Source: [Mycoplasma] falconis (GTDB taxonomy: Bacteria > Bacillota_I > Bacilli_A > Mycoplasmatales > Metamycoplasmataceae). Taken from it: DNA of 64,000 nt. Location of the stretch: assembly GCF_006385795.1 (NCBI RefSeq), contig NZ_VFSS01000001.1:1-64000 (forward strand), written 5' to 3'. The notes under the pieces are model-generated. The model did not search any database. It saw nothing but the letters and a program-made list of their open reading frames with translations, and was not told the DNA's origin. A program made the translations under genes and the position numbers. Within the stretch, counting starts at the first letter, position 1. The number at the start of each line of letters is the position of its first letter. Positions 54,336 through 63,117 of the stretch are shown piece by piece.

Positions 54336-54590
54336 ATGAAAACATATATTACCTTAGTTGACGAAGCAAAAAATGTTTTAAATGGAATTGAAAGCATGTC
54401 TTTTGCAGTTTTATTTAACAAAATTAGCTCAAAATTATTTGACCGTTGAAGAGAAGAAACTCCACAAGAAGTTTCTGATGAAAAATTACTAGAACAAAAA
54501 CGTGGTGAATTATATCGTTTACTAACAATCGACGGAGCTTTCTTCCATAACGAAGATGGTACTTGAACTACTATTAGACCTACTATCTAA
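54336..54590 (+). CDS. rpoE: RNA polymerase delta-like protein (HARE-HTH), short form
   Basis: 84 aa. The fold and spacing match the N-terminal HARE winged-helix domain of RNA polymerase delta: a helix start, SFAVLFNKISSKL, then LYRLLTIDGAFFHNEDGTWTTIRP, comparable to the delta segment around NIDGRF and TWGLR. The acidic C-terminal tail typical of delta is absent; the frame closes with TAA 12 residues after FFHNEDG. GATGGAG precedes the ATG. Long leader with two TATAAT-like boxes and a GATTGATTGATT repeat (54278-54290). The assignment is moderate. Confidence 0.65.
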
Positions 54591-54604
54591 AATAATGACA
54601 AATT

Positions 54605-54634
54605 AAAAGCAGAAGCTAAAAATTTCTGCTTTTT
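54605..54634. terminator. Bidirectional terminator
   Basis: AAAAGCAGAA and TTCTGCTTTT around GCTAAAAAT, between the convergent delta-like gene and the racemase-like gene. Confidence 0.85.
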
Positions 54635-54637
54635 AAA

Positions 54638-55711
54638 TTATTTTTTGAATTCTTTTTTTACATATTTTGAATTAAATAAGTAAAGCAAACTACCTCAATC
54701 TAAACCAAATTCAACAATATCACCTGGTTTATAATTTCTTTTTGATTTAGTTCAATTAATAATCATTACGTCGCTTGAACCACCTAAAATGTCTAATGCT
54801 TCGTCATATGGATACATCGCATCAAAGGCAGTATCTAATTTACCAATTCCAACCAACATTCTTTTAATATCACCGATATCTTCAAAATATGGTTTATGTC
54901 CAAAAGCATCAATTCCGCAAGCTCCTTCAGGCAATGAAGGTTTATAGTCACAAGCAACCACTTCGGCTTCACATTTAAAAGCATCTCGATACATGCCATC
55001 TATTGTCTGACGATACATATCCTCAGTACCAAAAATCATTGCAAAACCCATTCTTAAAAAGTTAATTTCTTTAGGCATTCGATTTTCTCATACCATATGT
55101 AAGCTTAAAGAGTTACCGCCAGACATATGAGTTAATTTGATGTTTAAATCTTGCTCTATTTGTTTTTGAATTTTGATAAATTCTGCCATCTTTTCATCAG
55201 AAGGTATTCTAGCTCCATAACAGCCAAAATTGCATCCTAATCCAATTAATTGAACCCCTTTTAAATCATTAACAATAGTTTTTGCTCAATTTAAAGCTTC
55301 GTTAGGCATTACTCCTTCGCGACGATCACCTAATTCAACCATTAAAACAATTTCGTGAGGTTTTTTATTGTTTTTTAAACAATAATCACTAATTGCTTTA
55401 ATAACTTCTAAATCACCAGCTAAACTAGAATCGCAAAGTTCAATCATTTCAGGAATTTCTGAAATCATTGGAATCCTTAGTAATTGACGATGAATATCTT
55501 TTAAATGTAAATATTCTTTAAAATTCTCTAATCTAGAATCGCCAAAATGTCTGATTCCTGCTTCATAATAAAGTTCAGCCATTCTTTTATTTCCGCAAAA
55601 ACCTTTGGTAACGGCTAAAACATTAATATTGCTTTTTTTACAAATGTCAATTGCTACTTTAACATTATTTTTAAATTTATTTTCATCAATAATAATTTTG
55701 GGATAACTCAT
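54638..55711 (-). CDS. Alanine/ornithine racemase-family PLP enzyme
   Basis: 357 aa. The N-terminal TIM barrel binds PLP through Lys in VTKGFCGN (about residue 36), followed by the family segment AGIRHFGDSRLENFK. The middle has MVELGDRREG and the C-terminal domain has LRMGFAM, DAFKCEAEVV, DAFGHKPYFEDIGDIKR and LDILGGSSD, which match the ornithine/alanine racemase (Orr-like) group rather than wall-type Alr. Without peptidoglycan a D-alanine role is unlikely; ornithine from arginine catabolism is a possible substrate (inference). It starts 3 bases after tyrS, so it is in the metK-tyrS operon. Several TGA-encoded Trp. Confidence 0.85.
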
Positions 55712-55714
55712 AAA

Positions 55715-56953
55715 TTAATAACCTTTTTTAATAATAATAAATTCTTTTTTACCTTTTTTAAGAAGAGCATATTTACCGTCATAGTTATTAAAATCAACTA
55801 TGTAATTTTCATCTTTAACGATTTCACCATCAATGCTAAATGAATTTTTGGTAATAAATTCTCTTGCCTCACGATTTGAAGAAACTATTTGATTTTCCTT
55901 TAAAAAGTCAATAAAAATTTGATCTTTTTTAATTTCGTAAGATTTAAGAAAACCTAATAACATTTCTAAATCAGATAAACTAATTTTTTCATTAGTTTTA
56001 CCAAATAAAATTTCACTAATCTTTACACATTGATCTGCAATTTGTTTAGAATGAATGTCTTTAACAATTTCATAAGCCAAAGTTTTTTGGGCTAAACGTA
56101 AATATTTAGCTTCATTATGTTTAGCCATAATTTCATTAATATCACTTAGGCTTAAAAAAGTTAATCATTTTAAATATTCTTCAATCTTAATATCTCCTTG
56201 ATTTAAAAGAAATTGATAAATTGCATAAGGAGAAGTCATTTTAGGATCTAATCATAAAGATCCGCCACCAGTACTTTTTCCAAATTTAACCCCATTTTCA
56301 TCAGTTAATAAATTAGCAGTAACTCCAACGGCATCCGCATTTTCACCATGTAGCTTTCTAATAATTTCTAATCCAGTAGTTATGTTTCCTCATTGATCTG
56401 AGCCGCCAAGTTGGATTTTAACATTGTTTCTTTCAAATAGCTCTTTAAAATCTCAACCCTGTATTAAGGTATAACTAAATTCGGTATAAGAAAGACCAGA
56501 AGATAAACGCGTAGCAATATTTTCTTTATCTAGCAAATAATTAACATTGATCAATTTACCTAAATTACGTAAATAATCAACAACATTTCATTGACGATAA
56601 AAATCGTAGTTATCTATAACTTCTAGTCCAAATTTTGATAGTTGTTTTCTAATTGCTTCTTTATTATTGGTTAAAGTTTCTACATCTAAAAATTGACGTT
56701 CAGAATTTCTAAAACTAGGATCACCAATCATACCGGTAATACCGCCTAAAATAGTCACAGGATGATATCCAAATTGTTTAAATCTTAACAAAGTAGCTAT
56801 TTGCACATAATTACCTAAATGTAAACTTATAGCAGTTGGATCAAAGCCAGTATAAACACCAACACCTTTTGCTAAATTATCGAATTTTTCTTCACTGGAA
56901 ATATTTTTTAAAATATTTCTTTCTTTTAAATCATTAAGTATATTTGAAGACAT
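55715..56953 (-). CDS. tyrS: Tyrosyl-tRNA synthetase
   Basis: 412 aa class I synthetase. The HIGH-type motif is HLGN in SLHLGNYVQ, the tyrosine-binding region holds GGSDQWGNI and the KMSKS-type loop is KFGKSTGG. The C-terminal S4 RNA-binding domain begins near residue 345. Lies 11 bases after metK and 3 bases before the racemase-like gene. Several TGA-encoded Trp. No T-box before it. Confidence 0.96.
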
Positions 56954-56964
56954 ATAACCTCTTC

Positions 56965-58101
56965 TTATTTATTAAAATATTGTTTTATATCGTTTATTTT
57001 ATCAGTTTTTTCTCATGGTAAATCTAGATCGCTCCGACCAAAATGACCAAAAGAAGCAGTTTGTAAATAAATTGGTCTTTGAAGTTGTAAGGTATTAATA
57101 ATACCTTCAACACTTAAATCAAATAATTGATAAATCATATCAACAATTTCTTTTTCACTATATTTTGAAGTGTTAAAAGTCTCAACGTAAATTGATTGAG
57201 GTCGTGGTAACCCAATAGCATAAGAAAGTTGAATTTCACATCTTTTAGCTATTCCGGCTGCAACTATATTTTTAGCTACATAACGAGCCATATAAGCAGC
57301 TGAACGATCGATTTTAGTAGCATCTTTACCACTAAAAGCTCCACCTCCGTGACGAGCAAATCCGCCATAAGTATCAACAATAATTTTACGTCCAGTTAAT
57401 CCTGTATCTCCCACAGGACCACCGATAACGAAACGTCCAGTTGGATTAATTAATACTTCAAAATTAGTATTCAATTTATATTTGTTGATTACATAATCAA
57501 TAATATTTGCTTTAATAAATTTCTTAAATTTGTCAACGTTGTAATTTGCATCATGTTGAATTGACATTAAAATCTTTTTAACTTCAATTTGGTTGGTTTC
57601 ATCATCATATTCAACTGTGACTTGACTTTTCATATCACTTTTAGCTCACGGAAATTTTTTGTTTCTTCTTAAATTTTCTGCTCTTTTAACTAATTCGTGA
57701 GCTAAAACAATTGGTCATGGCATGTATTCTTCGTTTTCATCAGTCGCATAACCAAATAAAATTCCTTGATCGCCAGCACCTAATTCGTGATTTTCTTTTT
57801 TATCAACTCCTAATGCAATATCGGCACTTTGAGGAATAATTCCATTAATAATGCTAAAATCAGTTCCACGATAACCTAATGGTTTTAAAACTTTTCACGC
57901 TTCTTTAACTGTATCAATATAAGCCTTAGTAGTTATTTGCCCACCTATATAAATAATATTGTTGTTGGCTAAAACATCGCAAGCAACTCTTGCTTTTGGA
58001 TCATATTTTAAAAGACCATCTAAAATTGCATCACTAATTTGATCACAAATTTTATCCGGATGTCCTGCTCCAACACTTTCACTTGTAAGTAATCTTTTCA
58101 T
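56965..58101 (-). CDS. metK: S-adenosylmethionine synthetase
   Basis: 378 aa. Makes SAM from methionine and ATP. It starts [28 protein letters not shown], and [22 protein letters not shown] plus the [13 protein letters not shown] segment are diagnostic. The ATG at 58101 follows TTTTTTATTT directly; AAGAAAGG, the only ribosome-site candidate, is 11 bases upstream and is part of the leader hairpin. Preceded by a structured leader that looks like a SAM riboswitch. Several TGA-encoded Trp. Confidence 0.96.
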
Positions 58102-58255
58102 AAATAAAAAACCTTTCTTACATAGAGAAGGTTTTCAACATAACATTTTTATACATGTTAGATTTATATCCCTTGCTATCCACCTTGCAAAATATGTAGG
58201 TTGGCATGCCTTAAATAGCTAATTTGGCAACTCTCTATGTATTTAAAATAACTTA
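58102..58255 (-). promoter_or_regulatory. Candidate SAM riboswitch (S-box-like) leader of metK
   Basis: On the minus strand four helices meet as in the SAM-I (S-box) architecture. P1: ACATAGAGA (58240-58232) with TCTCTATGT (58128-58120). P2: GTT-GCC-AAAT with ATTT-GGC-AAC (58232-58200 region). P3: ACCT...AGGT around 58202-58183, in the context GCCAACC...GCAAGGTGG, close to the S-box GGCAACC...AAGGTG. P4: AACAT...ATGTT (58160-58138). The P1 3' strand lies in the loop of a second hairpin, AAAACCTT/AAGGTTTT (58135-58128 with 58115-58108), followed by T6 and then the metK ATG. P1 and this terminator-like hairpin exclude each other. The core is not a full match to the S-box consensus. Confidence 0.6.
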
Positions 58256-58259
58256 AAAA

Positions 58260-58265
58260 ATTATA
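58260..58265 (-). promoter_or_regulatory. -10 box of the metK operon
   Basis: TATAAT on the minus strand, preceded by TTTGT. Transcription would start near 58253, just before the P1 helix of the leader, which supports the riboswitch layout. Confidence 0.6.
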
Positions 58266-58300
58266 ACAAATTTAAATAACTTATTTTGCTAAGAATTAAT

Positions 58301-58322
58301 AAAAGCACCAAGCGGTGCTTTT
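58301..58322 (-). terminator. Terminator after the first of three tandem membrane-protein genes
   Basis: AAAAGCACC and GGTGCTTTT, 9-bp perfect stem with a 4-nt loop; T-rich on the minus strand. Confidence 0.85.
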
Positions 58323-58344
58323 GATTATAAATAGGTTTTATATT

Positions 58345-58737
58345 TTAGAAATTTGAAGCGTTAACGTAATTAACTTGTTTATTAGCTGAATTAACTAAAA
58401 TACAGAAAGTAATAAATGCCATTAAACCTGATATAACAGGAATTAGAGCTAATAAAGAAGTAATCTTAGCTGAGGTTATACCATCTCTAAATGCCACAAT
58501 GATTGATAAGATTCATAAAATAAACAATATTAAACCATTAATAATTGATAGTATAAGAGTAATACCACCTAATGCTGCTAATGCTAATCCCACTGCTTTT
58601 TGAGCTTCTTCACTAGAACCAGGCATATGTCCGGTTGTAGCTACTATAAAAATGAAAACTCCTAGAAAAATACCTAATGACAAGAATTGAAATAATGAAA
58701 AGATTATTCCTGTAACACCTATTGCTTTTTTATTCAT
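58345..58737 (-). CDS. Tandem small membrane protein, copy 1
   Basis: 130 aa, three to four hydrophobic helices. It starts MNKKAIGVTGIIFSLFQFL, has an internal LILSIINGLILFIL then a TGA-encoded Trp and ILSIIVAFRDGITSAKITSLLALIPVISG. Clearly homologous to the two genes upstream (58898-59308 and 59364-59633). TAAAAAGGATATTT precedes the ATG. It lies between two terminators, so it may have its own transcript. Function unknown. Confidence 0.78.
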
Positions 58738-58811
58738 AAATATCCTTTTTATTTATATAAATTAATATACATTTTATTATAACCAATTTAATATAAATAT
58801 AAAACAAATAA

Positions 58812-58836
58812 AAATCTCCTAATAATACGGAGATTT
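58812..58836 (-). terminator. Terminator after the second tandem membrane-protein gene
   Basis: AAATCTCC and GGAGATTT around TAATAATAC, T-rich on the minus strand. Confidence 0.8.
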
Positions 58837-58897
58837 AAACTTGTAAATGCTTTTTTAAAATTTCTTATTTAAATAAACGTAAACCTTGTATTTTTGA

Positions 58898-59308
58898 TTA
58901 TAAATATGGGTTAGTATTTGAAAAATTAGAATTGTATATCATTTTTTCTTTTCTTGCAGAATGAACTAAAATACAAAATGTAACAAATACCATTAATCAT
59001 GCAAGAAGTGGAATTAAAGCCAATAAAGAAGTTACTTTGGCCCCTGTCATATAATCTCTAAAAGCTATAATAATTGATAATATTCATAAAATAAACAATA
59101 TTAAAAAGTTAATAATTGAAATTATAAATGCAAATCCAGTTGCAGCACCTAATGAATCATTTATGGCTTGCTTAAATCCATGTGAATTAGTAAGTTTTTG
59201 TGAACTATTAACCGCAATTACAATAATAATAGCTAAAAGAAACGATGCTGAAAAAAGTTGAAGCAGAGAGAAAATAATACCTGTTATACCAATAGCTTTT
59301 TTATTCAT
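58898..59308 (-). CDS. Tandem small membrane protein, copy 2
   Basis: 136 aa, homologous over its whole length to copy 1: MNKKAIGITGIIFSLLQLF, then FIISIINFLILFIL-W-ILSIIIAFRDYMTGAKVTSLLALIPLL. It ends S-N-T-N-P-Y-L; copy 3 ends N-N-P-Y-L, so the C-terminal pentapeptide is shared. Three TGA-encoded Trp. Unknown function; membrane location is inferred from hydrophobicity. Confidence 0.78.
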
Positions 59309-59363
59309 AAAAATCCTTAAAATTAAAATATTTCATTATTTTAAATAGTGCAATTTTAAAAAA

Positions 59364-59633
59364 TTATAAATACGGGTTGTTAGCAGTGTTGTAACTTGAT
59401 TTATATATTCTTTTTTCTTCGTTACTACTTGCCAAAAGAATAACAAAAGTTACAAAAGCCATTATTAATCCAATAAAAGGTACAAATCCTAATAAAGAAG
59501 TGATTTTCGCAGATTTAATATCTTCTTGAAACGCAACAATTATTGATAAGATTCATAAAATAGGTAGCGCTATTTGAAAGAAAGGAACAAATGTACATAT
59601 AATCCCTCATAGACCGACTGATCTTTTATTCAT
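59364..59633 (-). CDS. Tandem small membrane protein, copy 3 (shorter)
   Basis: 89 aa, the same family without the first long loop: MNKRSVGLWGIICTFVPFF, then ILW-ILSIIVAFQEDIKSAKITSLLGFVPFIG and the ending NNPYL. Trp residues come from TGA, which hides the gene in the standard code. AAAGGAGAA lies before the ATG, and the stop of the J-domain gene is 17 bases upstream, so the two may be co-transcribed. Confidence 0.75.
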
Positions 59634-59650
59634 TAAATTCTCCTTTATAA

Positions 59651-60673
59651 TTAAGAAACTTTGTTTAAAAATATAATAGGCATATTGCCACCAGTTAAAG
59701 CAAGTGGATATATTATTGACATCATAAATTGATCTCTACGAATTAACTTGTAGTGAGTGTATCCAAACTCATTTTCAAAATTCTCTATATATTTAAGATA
59801 TGAATCACGATTATCTCCGACTAAATCTGCACCAATATTAGATATTCAAACCAAATCAACAATTTCATCAAAAGAAAAATATACAGGGCTTGTTTCAGCT
59901 GTTAAAATTGAATAATATAACGAAGCTCCATTTACACAAATATCATCAAATCTAGAAAACAATTCTTTTGGGCTTGCTAATTTAGAAACTTGTAAAATAT
60001 CTGAATAAAAATTAATATTTAATTGAAACGGAGTATATAAAATAAATTCAAAAGCTAAAGCAAAATTAAATCATTCTTCATTTGAATATCATTTATGACA
60101 ATTGCTACATATTTTTCTAATTTTTTCTTTCTTTCATTCGGGCAAATTAGAATTCATAGCTTGCTTCCAATTTTGTTCATTTAATTTTAAAATTACTTTT
60201 CGATTAACGTTCATTGGTAAGTTATAAAAAATGTGATAATTTATAAACATTTTATTATTTAAAATTTTGTTAAAGTCTTTAGCACTTTCTTGAGTCGGGC
60301 TTTTAAATAAAAATTCTGATAAATCTTCTGGTTCTAATAAATTATCTGCGTCAAAATCTAGTTTTTTATAATATTCAATGACTTCTTCCTTACTTCATTC
60401 AAAAAACGGAAGATCTGCTCTTCAAACAAAGCTATCCATTTCTTGTTTAAGAGGATTTGAATTTTTGAAACTTGAATCATTTGTATCAAACTGTTCTTCC
60501 ATTAAGCAGTTATAAGCTTCGGTTATTTTTGACATCTTATTTTCGTCCGAACCTTCTGTAAATTTATCTGGATGATAAATGTTTGCTAATTGACGGTAAA
60601 CCACTTTTATTTGTTCTTTTGTAGCTGTTTCTGATACACCTAAAATTTCTAAACATTCTTTTTTAGTTAGCAT
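59651..60673 (-). CDS. J-domain protein with unknown C-terminal domain
   Basis: 340 aa. Residues 1-70 form a J domain (ECLEILGVSETATKEQI...YRQLANIYHPDKF) with the HPD motif that stimulates DnaK ATPase. There is no Gly/Phe region, zinc finger or DnaJ C-terminal domain, so it is not DnaJ itself. The remaining ~265 residues are Trp-rich (most from TGA), helical and hydrophilic, with a CSNCHKW segment; I recognise no family. ACAAGGATAA precedes the ATG. The upstream region has a hairpin and a 16-A tract. Confidence 0.8.
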
Positions 60674-60702
60674 ATAATTATCCTTGTATATATTTTTTAA
60701 AC

Positions 60703-60721
60703 GAACAGCTAATGGCTGTTC
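60703..60721. promoter_or_regulatory. Hairpin upstream of the J-domain gene
   Basis: GAACAGC and GCTGTTC, 7-bp perfect stem with 5-nt loop, between the probable promoter and the ribosome site of the gene starting at 60673. The T-rich side (CTCTTTTATTTTA) is on the plus strand, so it is not a clear terminator for this gene. Confidence 0.45.
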
Positions 60722-60742
60722 TCTTTTATTTTACTAACTTTC

Positions 60743-60758
60743 AAAAAAAAAAAAAAAA
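60743..60758. repeat. Homopolymer A16 tract
   Basis: Sixteen A in a row on the plus strand (T16 on the minus strand), about 70-85 bases upstream of the J-domain start codon and roughly 10 bases upstream of a -10-like TAAAAT element on the minus strand. Such tracts vary in length by slippage. Confidence 0.8.
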
Positions 60759-60782
60759 CGGTAAAAATTTTAAAAAATAATT

Positions 60783-60810
60783 AAAACGCCGCCTTAATGG
60801 CAACGTTTTT
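60783..60810 (-). terminator. Terminator after the DHH phosphoesterase genes
   Basis: AAAACG/CGTTTT outer and GCC/GGC inner pairs with a small internal loop; TTTTAATTATTTTTT follows on the minus strand. Confidence 0.65.
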
Positions 60811-60815
60811 GGAAA

Positions 60816-61802
60816 TTATTGATATTCAGCAAGATTTTTAGTTTCTTCTTCTAAATCCTTAATGATTAAAGGTATGTTTTTAGCATCGTTAATTTGTGCT
60901 CCAGAAGCACGGTGATGTCCTCCTCCGCCTCATTTTAAAGCAACATTTCTAACACAACATCCAGTTGATCTAAATTCACATCTAATTTGTCCTGGTGCTT
61001 CTTCAGTAAAGAATACTCAAGCCTTATTATCATCGATAGAAGCCAATATAAATGGACGATTAGCTTTAAGAGGATCAGTAATACCTAACTTATGTTGATC
61101 TTCTAGTGTAAAGAAGAAAGATACAACATCATTAGCAATTTTCATGTTTTGTTGAATAAAGGCATTTACCTTAATATCTGCTAATGATTTTTTAGCCATT
61201 TCGGCATGTAGCATATCTTTTTGTGCGGCGTTAGCTCACAATCACGAAACTAAAAACATGGTTTTAGGAGTGGTCGTATTGGTAGTTAATCTAACAGAGT
61301 CAGTATAAATTCCTAAATATAAACAAGTAGCTGCTCTTGAATTAACTTTTCAATTTAAACCATAAGCTAATTCTGCAACTTGTTGAGCAGCGGCAGGAGC
61401 TTCTGGTTCTACTCATCTTAATGAAGCATTTAAATCATCATCATTAGGATGGTGATCAATTCTAATTACTTCATCAAAGAAGTTATTATCCAAATATTCT
61501 CTGCTTTCTAATCTTTCTTTAAAATTAGCATCAACTATAATAGCCAAAGAGTCTTCAAGTTTTTGTTTTGGCAATTCATCCATTGTAAAGTTTAAATATG
61601 GAAAATTACCTTTAGCATCACCGATAGCATAAACATTTTTATCAGGATAATTTTCTTGGATTAATGCTTTAAGCCCTGCTTGTGATCCTAAACAATCACC
61701 ATCAGGTCGAATATGGTGATAAATAACAATATTTTTATGATTTGCTATTTTTGATTCAATTTCTTTAAATAAATTTAATTTATCTTTACTGATTTCTAGC
61801 AT
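60816..61802 (-). CDS. DHH/DHHA1 phosphoesterase (NrnA/MgpA-like), copy A
   Basis: 328 aa from ATG 61802 (the upstream TTG at 61811 is less likely). The DHH domain has HHIRPDGDCLGSQ, IVDAN and RIDHHP, metal-binding motifs. The DHHA1 domain near the end has GGGGHHRASGA, which binds the substrate. Relatives degrade short RNA oligomers or convert pAp to AMP; cyclic dinucleotide cleavage is another known activity of the superfamily. Overlaps the paralogous gene by 17 bases. Five TGA-encoded Trp. Confidence 0.9.
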
Positions 61803-62766
61803 GTTTATCAACCTCGTTTGCTAAATCTTGCAATAAAGCTTTCATATCGTGTTTATTTTGACATGTAGCACCTGAAGCAACTTCGTGTCCTCCACCTGGT
61901 TTATATTTAGCACAGATGTGATTAATTCAAATTCCGTTTGATCTAACTCTTGCCCTTATTGTACCGTCTGGTTGATCGATAAATAAAACTCAAATTTTAC
62001 AATCGCCAATATTAGCTAAAATATTTACATCGTTAGCTTGATTTTCATTTAAGCCAAATTTCTTTTGTACTTTTTTAGTTACATGGAAATAAAGCACTTT
62101 ATTTAATTCTTTATAGTTTAAAAGCACGTAAGCATTAAATCTAACTCTTTTTTCATCTCTAATTGAAAGAGGAAAGTTAACATTTCATACTTTAAAATCA
62201 TTATCTTTATGTAAATAATTCATTACCTCAAAAGTTCTGCTTACTACGTATTCATATTGAAATCTACCTGAATCAGTATTAATACCTAAATAAGTATAAG
62301 TTGCAGCTTTGGTGGTAACTTTTCAATTTGCTTTCATTGCGATATAACCAATTTGTTCAGCAGCAGCTGCATAAGTTGCATCTTCTCAAGTGTAATCGTA
62401 ATTTATATCTGGATCAACAGGGTGGTGATCAATTCTTAACATGTGAGTAAAGTTTTTATCTAAAATATATTGTGCGAATTGAATTCTATTTGAAGAGTTA
62501 GCATCAACTACTACTCCTAATGAATTTTTAAAATGATCCTTAGGAACGTCTTCAAATTTATCAAAATCTCATTCTAAGAACGGAAAAATACCGCCGTTAT
62601 CTCCGAAAACATAAACGTTTTTTTCTGGGTAATTAGTTTTTATTAATTCTCTTAATCCAAATTGAGATCCCAAACAATCTCCGTCTGGTCTAATGTGGTG
62701 AAATATAAAAATATTGTCATGTTCTTCGATTGCTTTTTTAGCAATTTCTCATGTATTTTTAGCCAT
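61786..62766 (-). CDS. DHH/DHHA1 phosphoesterase (NrnA/MgpA-like), copy B
   Basis: 326 aa, full-length paralogue of copy A. HHIRPDGDCLGSQ is identical, followed by VVDANSSNR, RIDHHPVDPD and GGGHEVASGA. The glycine motif is GGGH rather than GGGGHH. Seven or more TGA-encoded Trp. AGGAGATAAAA lies before the ATG at 62766. Upstream gene of a coupled pair. Confidence 0.9.
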
Positions 62767-62846
62767 TTTTATCTCCTATTATTTTTTAAGTAATTGTTAT
62801 AAGTATAATACGTTTAAATTATAAGTTATTTTTAAAAGACAAGAAA

Positions 62847-62868
62847 AAAGAAGGTATTAACCTTCTTT
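62847..62868 (-). terminator. Terminator after mutM-smr
   Basis: AAAGAAGG and CCTTCTTT around TATTAA, followed by a T-run on the minus strand. Confidence 0.85.
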
Positions 62869-62871
62869 AAA

Positions 62872-63117
62872 CTAACGATGATAAACTCTAATTTTAGAAC
62901 CATTAGAGGTCAAATATTTATAAGGATATCCCTCTTCTTCTAAAAGTTGCTCGGTAACAAATTTCATTGCCCCGCTACCAACTCCAACAATAATATCCAT
63001 ATATTGATTAAAACGATCTTCGTTAAATTCAAACAAAGCTCCTAATAAATAGGCGGTTGCTTGATTTGTATCCATTCCGTGAAGATCTATTTCCATCGGA
63101 AAGAATTTAAAATTCAT
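62872..63117 (-). CDS. Short Smr-domain protein
   Basis: 81 aa from ATG 63117, behind AAAGGAAAG; the open frame extends upstream into mutM. The Smr core is visible: EIDLHGMDTNQA (DLHG motif) and IIVGVGSGAMK (the GxGxG-type loop, here GVGSG), ending in KIRVYHR. It lacks the MutS2 ATPase parts. Smr domains bind or nick DNA or cleave RNA; recent work on free-standing Smr proteins links them to ribosome rescue. Overlaps the end of mutM by 11 bases. Confidence 0.82.
   Translation of the reverse strand: MNFKFFPMEIDLHGMDTNQATAYLLGALFEFNEDRFNQYMDIIVGVGSGAMKFVTEQLLEEEGYPYKYLTSNGSKIRVYHR

Noticed and set aside
58345..60673. Whether the membrane-protein array and J-domain gene form a phage or defence island
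   Set aside because: No integrase, nuclease or other defence-type protein is present; base composition is like the neighbours.
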